Assembly (NCBI RefSeq): GCF_004923295.1
Contig: NZ_CP039638.1
Location: 62,001 to 126,000, forward strand
From: Azospirillum sp. TSH100
Lineage (GTDB): Bacteria > Pseudomonadota > Alphaproteobacteria > Azospirillales > Azospirillaceae
Direction: 5' to 3'
DNA: 64,000 nt
Part shown: piece by piece, positions 61,306-64,000 of the stretch
Layout: each line of letters begins with the position of its first letter
How positions within the stretch are numbered: the first letter of the stretch is position 1
Translations under genes and position numbers: made by a program
The notes under the pieces: model-generated
Databases searched by the model: none
Seen by the model: only the letters and a program-made list of their open reading frames with translations
What the model was told of the DNA's origin: nothing

Positions 61306-62486
61306 GATCTTTCGCCGGCAGGGATGTTCCCTCTCCCCCCCGGGGAGGGGGAGAGGGTGAGGGGGGAGCGTGGGGTGGATTGAGGGATGACTGAAGCCTG
61401 ATCAGAGCGTGCAGCATTCTCGGCGAAGTCACGCAGTGCGTCCCCCTCACCCCGCCCCTCTCCCCGGGGGGGAGAGGGAGGATTCTGGGGGGGAGAGGTC
61501 GTTTCCCGCGTCAGTTTCGACTCCAGCCAGTCGGGCCAGACCGCCTTGTCGTCCAGCTTCACATAGGCCATGCCGGTCAGGCCGGTCTTCACCCGCTCGA
61601 TATAGCGGGTCACCAGCGCTTCCGGGACGCGGGCCTTGACGCGGAACATCATGCGGTCGCGTTCGGACTTGGTCTCCACCTGCTTCGGCGTGAACTGGGC
61701 GCGCGGGGCGACGAAGGTGACGGTGGCGGGAATCGCGGTGTCGGGAACCGCGTCCAGCAGGATGCGGGCCTCGGCGCCCAAGGCGAGGTTCCCCGCCGTG
61801 TCGGTCGGCAGGAAGACGGTCATGTAGACGTTCGACAGATCGAGCAGGGTCGCCGCCTTGCCGCCGGCCGCCAGCACCTCGCCGGGTTCGGACAGGCGGT
61901 AGAGCACGCGGGCCTTGCGCGGCGCCTTCAGCACGCCGTCGGCGACCAGATCGGCCAGCCGGTCGACGTCGCCGGCCGCGGCGGCGATGGCCTCCTCGGC
62001 GCTGGCGAGGTGGCTCTTGGCGGCCTCCAGCGCCGCGTCGGCGGTGCGGCGGCTGTTGCGGGCCTGATCGACCCGCTGTTCGGCGACATGGCCCTTGCCG
62101 AACAGGATCAGCGCCCGCTCCATCTCCTTGGCGGCAAAATCGGCCTCGCTGACGCGCTGGGCGACCAGGGCGGTGGCTTCCTCCCGCGCGCGGCGGGTCT
62201 GGCGCAGCTGGGCCTCGGCGGAGCGGAGCTGGGCCTCCAGGTCGCGGGTGTCGAGCGTGGCGATGACGGCGCCGGCCTCCACCAGATCGCCTTCCTCGAC
62301 CGGGATGGTCAGGACGCGGGCGGCGTATTTGGTGGCGATGTCGATCTCGTTCGCCTCGATCCGGCCGTTGCCGGAGGCGAAGCCGGCCGGCAGGCGGTTG
62401 CCCTGCATCGCCCGCCAGCCATAGGCGGCCCCGGTGCCGAGGATCGCCAGCAGGGCGACGGCAATGAGGAGTCGTTTCAGAGTCAT
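61302..62486 (-). CDS. HlyD family membrane fusion protein (YhiI-like)
   Basis: 394 residues. Membrane anchor (LLIAVALLAILGTGAAYGW), lipoyl half (NEIDIATKYAARVLTIPVEEGDLVEAGAVIATLDTRDLEAQLRSAEAQL), a coiled coil (about 85-170), the second lipoyl half (VLKAPRKARVLYRLSEPGEVLAAGGKAATLLDL) and a beta-barrel. Residues after about 330 (SPPRGEGRGEGD.., LTLSPSPGGRGN) are low-complexity and come from repeat DNA. Start and stop overlap both neighbours by ATGA. Confidence 0.9.
   Translation of the reverse strand: MTLKRLLIAVALLAILGTGAAYGWRAMQGNRLPAGFASGNGRIEANEIDIATKYAARVLTIPVEEGDLVEAGAVIATLDTRDLEAQLRSAEAQLRQTRRAREEATALVAQRVSEADFAAKEMERALILFGKGHVAEQRVDQARNSRRTADAALEAAKSHLASAEEAIAAAAGDVDRLADLVADGVLKAPRKARVLYRLSEPGEVLAAGGKAATLLDLSNVYMTVFLPTDTAGNLALGAEARILLDAVPDTAIPATVTFVAPRAQFTPKQVETKSERDRMMFRVKARVPEALVTRYIERVKTGLTGMAYVKLDDKAVWPDWLESKLTRETTSPPQNPPSPPRGEGRGEGDALRDFAENAARSDQASVIPQSTPRSPLTLSPSPGGRGNIPAGERS
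61320..61490. repeat. partial composite repeat (outer arms only) in hlyD 3' end
   Basis: C-rich and G-rich arms (CTCTCCCC..GGGGAGAGGG-type) at about 61326-61365 and 61441-61485 match the outer arms of the composite repeat, without hairpins 1 and 2. They encode the C-terminal 60 or so residues of the HlyD protein. Confidence 0.65.
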
Positions 62487-64000
62487 GGCTGGGTTCCTTT
62501 CCCGGCTTTCTCGTTATGGTCGAGAGCGCCCATCACGCCGGCGAGGATGCGGGTGCGCGCGGCATCGTCGGGGGCGGCGTCCAGCGTGCGGCGCAGCGCC
62601 AGCAGCGCCTCGGCATAGTGATTGTGCCAGTCGAGGCCGGCGGCAAGGTCGGCCGGGGCGAGGCGCGGATGGCGGTCGGCCGGGGCCAGCGGGCAGGGGG
62701 TGGCGAGGTCGACGCGGTCGTCCAGCGCCGGCTGGGCGATGCGCTCCGCCGCCCAGCCCTTGTCGAGCAGGGTCTGGCGGATGGCGGCGCGGGCGGGTTC
62801 CTCGCCATGGACCAGGAACAGGCCGTGGCCGACGCCGTGGCGGGCCGCCACCCAGTCCAGCAGGGCGCTGCGGTCGGCATGGCCGGAATAGACGTCGATG
62901 GAGCGGACCTTCGCCTTGATGGCGATCTCCTCGCCGTGGATGCGGACGCGGGGCGTACCCTCCTGCAACAGGCGGCCGAGTGTGCCGGGAGCCTGGTAGC
63001 CGACCAGCAGCACGGTGTCCTGCGGGCGCCACAGGCGGTTCTTCAGGTGGTGGCGGATGCGGCCGGCGTCGCACATGCCGCTGGCCGCCATGATGATGGC
63101 GCCGCCGGAAATGCTGTTCAGGCGCTGGCTTTCGGGCACGCTGCGGACATGGTGGAAATTGGCGCGGGTGAAGGGGTCGCCGTCGGTCTCCAGATCGGCG
63201 AGATGGCGGCGGAAGACGCCGGTCACCGCGTCGGCCAGCGGCGAATCGAGGAAGACGTCCACCGCCGGCAGCTGGCCGCTGTCGAACAGGCGGTCGAGGT
63301 CGTAGAGCAGTTCCTGCGTGCGCTCCACCGCGAAGACCGGGATCAGCAGGACGCCGCCGGCCGCCAGAGCCGCGGACACCTCGGCGCGCAGCACCGCCTG
63401 CCGGCCGGCCTCGTCGAGGTCGGTGCGCTCGCGGTCGCCGTAGGTGGTCTCCAGCACCATCCAGTCCGGCCGCTCCGGCCCGTCGGCATCGGCGTGGAAG
63501 CTCTTGCCGCCGGGGCCGAGGTCGCCGGAGAACAGCAGGCGGGTGGGGGCGCCGGTGCCATTTGCGGCCTCGACCTCGATGGAGGCGGAGCCCAGGATGT
63601 GGCCGGCCTGCCAGAAGCGGGCGCGCAGGCCGGGCAGGATCTCGGTCCAGCGGTCGTACTCGACGCGGCGCAGCCGGCGCAGGCTGCGGATGGCGTCGTC
63701 CTGGGTGTAGATCGCCTGCACCGGCGGACGGCCGCGCTGGCGGTTGCGGCGGTTGAGGCGCTCGACCTCGCCTTCCTGGATGTAGCCGCTGTCGGGCAGC
63801 ATGTATTCCAGCAGGTCGACCGTGCCGCCGGTGGCGTAGATGCGGCCGCGAAAGCCCAGCCGCGTCAGCTTGGGCAGCAGACCGGAATGGTCGATGTGGG
63901 CGTGGGTCAGCAGGACGGCTTTTATGGCGGCCGGATCGAAGGGGAAGGGGCGGTAGTTCAGTTCCCGGATCGTCTTGGTGCCCTGGAACATCCCGCAATC
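62483..64000 (-). CDS. MBL-fold beta-CASP exonuclease-like protein, 5' end outside window
   Basis: At least 505 residues; the frame is open to the window edge and reads DCG before the first internal Met, so the true start lies beyond. Metallo-beta-lactamase motif THAHIDHSG (HxHxDH), a second His in AGHILGSASIE, the Asp in LLFSGDLG. Beta-CASP elements: FLDSPLA, IIMAASGMCDAGRI, DVYSGHADRSALLDWV, LVHGE. Likely an RNA or DNA nuclease (YSH1/RNase J-related). An extra C-terminal 80 residues are of unknown role. Its stop overlaps the hlyD start (ATGA). Confidence 0.88.
   Translation of the reverse strand, partial: DCGMFQGTKTIRELNYRPFPFDPAAIKAVLLTHAHIDHSGLLPKLTRLGFRGRIYATGGTVDLLEYMLPDSGYIQEGEVERLNRRNRQRGRPPVQAIYTQDDAIRSLRRLRRVEYDRWTEILPGLRARFWQAGHILGSASIEVEAANGTGAPTRLLFSGDLGPGGKSFHADADGPERPDWMVLETTYGDRERTDLDEAGRQAVLRAEVSAALAAGGVLLIPVFAVERTQELLYDLDRLFDSGQLPAVDVFLDSPLADAVTGVFRRHLADLETDGDPFTRANFHHVRSVPESQRLNSISGGAIIMAASGMCDAGRIRHHLKNRLWRPQDTVLLVGYQAPGTLGRLLQEGTPRVRIHGEEIAIKAKVRSIDVYSGHADRSALLDWVAARHGVGHGLFLVHGEEPARAAIRQTLLDKGWAAERIAQPALDDRVDLATPCPLAPADRHPRLAPADLAAGLDWHNHYAEALLALRRTLDAAPDDAARTRILAGVMGALDHNEKAGKGTQP

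Overview
The window is high-GC DNA from an alphaproteobacterium, most likely Azospirillum or a close relative in Rhodospirillales. This is inferred from gene content, dense GANTC (CcrM-type) sites at a replication origin, and an iteron/Rep_3-type initiator. The presence of housekeeping genes (pyk, ilvD, ftsEX, galU, ugd) beside that plasmid-type origin suggests a chromid or a secondary chromosome. No rRNA, tRNA or CRISPR array was seen.

Layout. 0-11.5 kb: the 3' part of pyk, an Lrp regulator, a thioesterase, a large CBM-like/beta-helix protein, a ClC channel, an aldo/keto reductase, an MFS pump, and a LysR/TauE divergent pair. 11.5-13.6 kb: replication origin with an AT-rich stretch, inverted clusters of 19-bp iterons, a dense GANTC cluster, an inverted repeat before the initiator, and the rep gene; further iteron copies lie at 13.6, 20.9 and 21.8 kb. 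13.7-20.8 kb: an accessory zone in which an IS701-family element splits a metC-like/lysR divergent pair, followed by a 2.5-kb unit bounded by 23-bp imperfect inverted repeats that carries a DMT exporter, a MarR regulator and a DUF2061-like membrane protein. 20.9-24.2 kb: a PspA/DUF350/DUF2491 group resembling E. coli yjfJ-yjfL-yjfK. 24.3-27.9 kb: plsC, ftsEX, ydcF, hemP. 27.9-32.1 kb: a metal chaperone and a ketone-body operon (GntP permease, CoA transferase A and B, 3-hydroxybutyrate dehydrogenase) behind a well-matched sigma-54 promoter.

32.2-39.4 kb is the most unusual region: YcaO and TfuA enzymes, a 65-residue candidate substrate peptide upstream of them, a Crp/Fnr regulator with a conserved cyclic-nucleotide pocket, two ribbon-helix-helix proteins, and a 1030-residue class III cyclase-ATPase-TPR protein. 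A near-canonical CRP box lies in the promoter of the peptide gene. Together these suggest a cyclic-nucleotide-controlled peptide-modification (RiPP-like) system.

39.6-45 kb: ilvD, then a MarR/EmrA/EmrB efflux locus in which emrA carries a single-base frameshift. 45-52 kb: a Cys-rich copper-binding protein, a DUF2934 protein, three surface-polysaccharide genes (GT-C-like protein, GT9, O-antigen ligase-like) and three acetyltransferases. 52-57 kb: an RluA-type enzyme and the sugar-nucleotide genes galU, ugd and a phosphohexomutase. 57.3-64 kb: a translationally coupled MBL nuclease-hlyD-rbbA-yhhJ export operon. A composite palindromic repeat is found in intergenic DNA at 4.4 kb and, strikingly, inside the rbbA reading frame; a related piece forms the end of hlyD.
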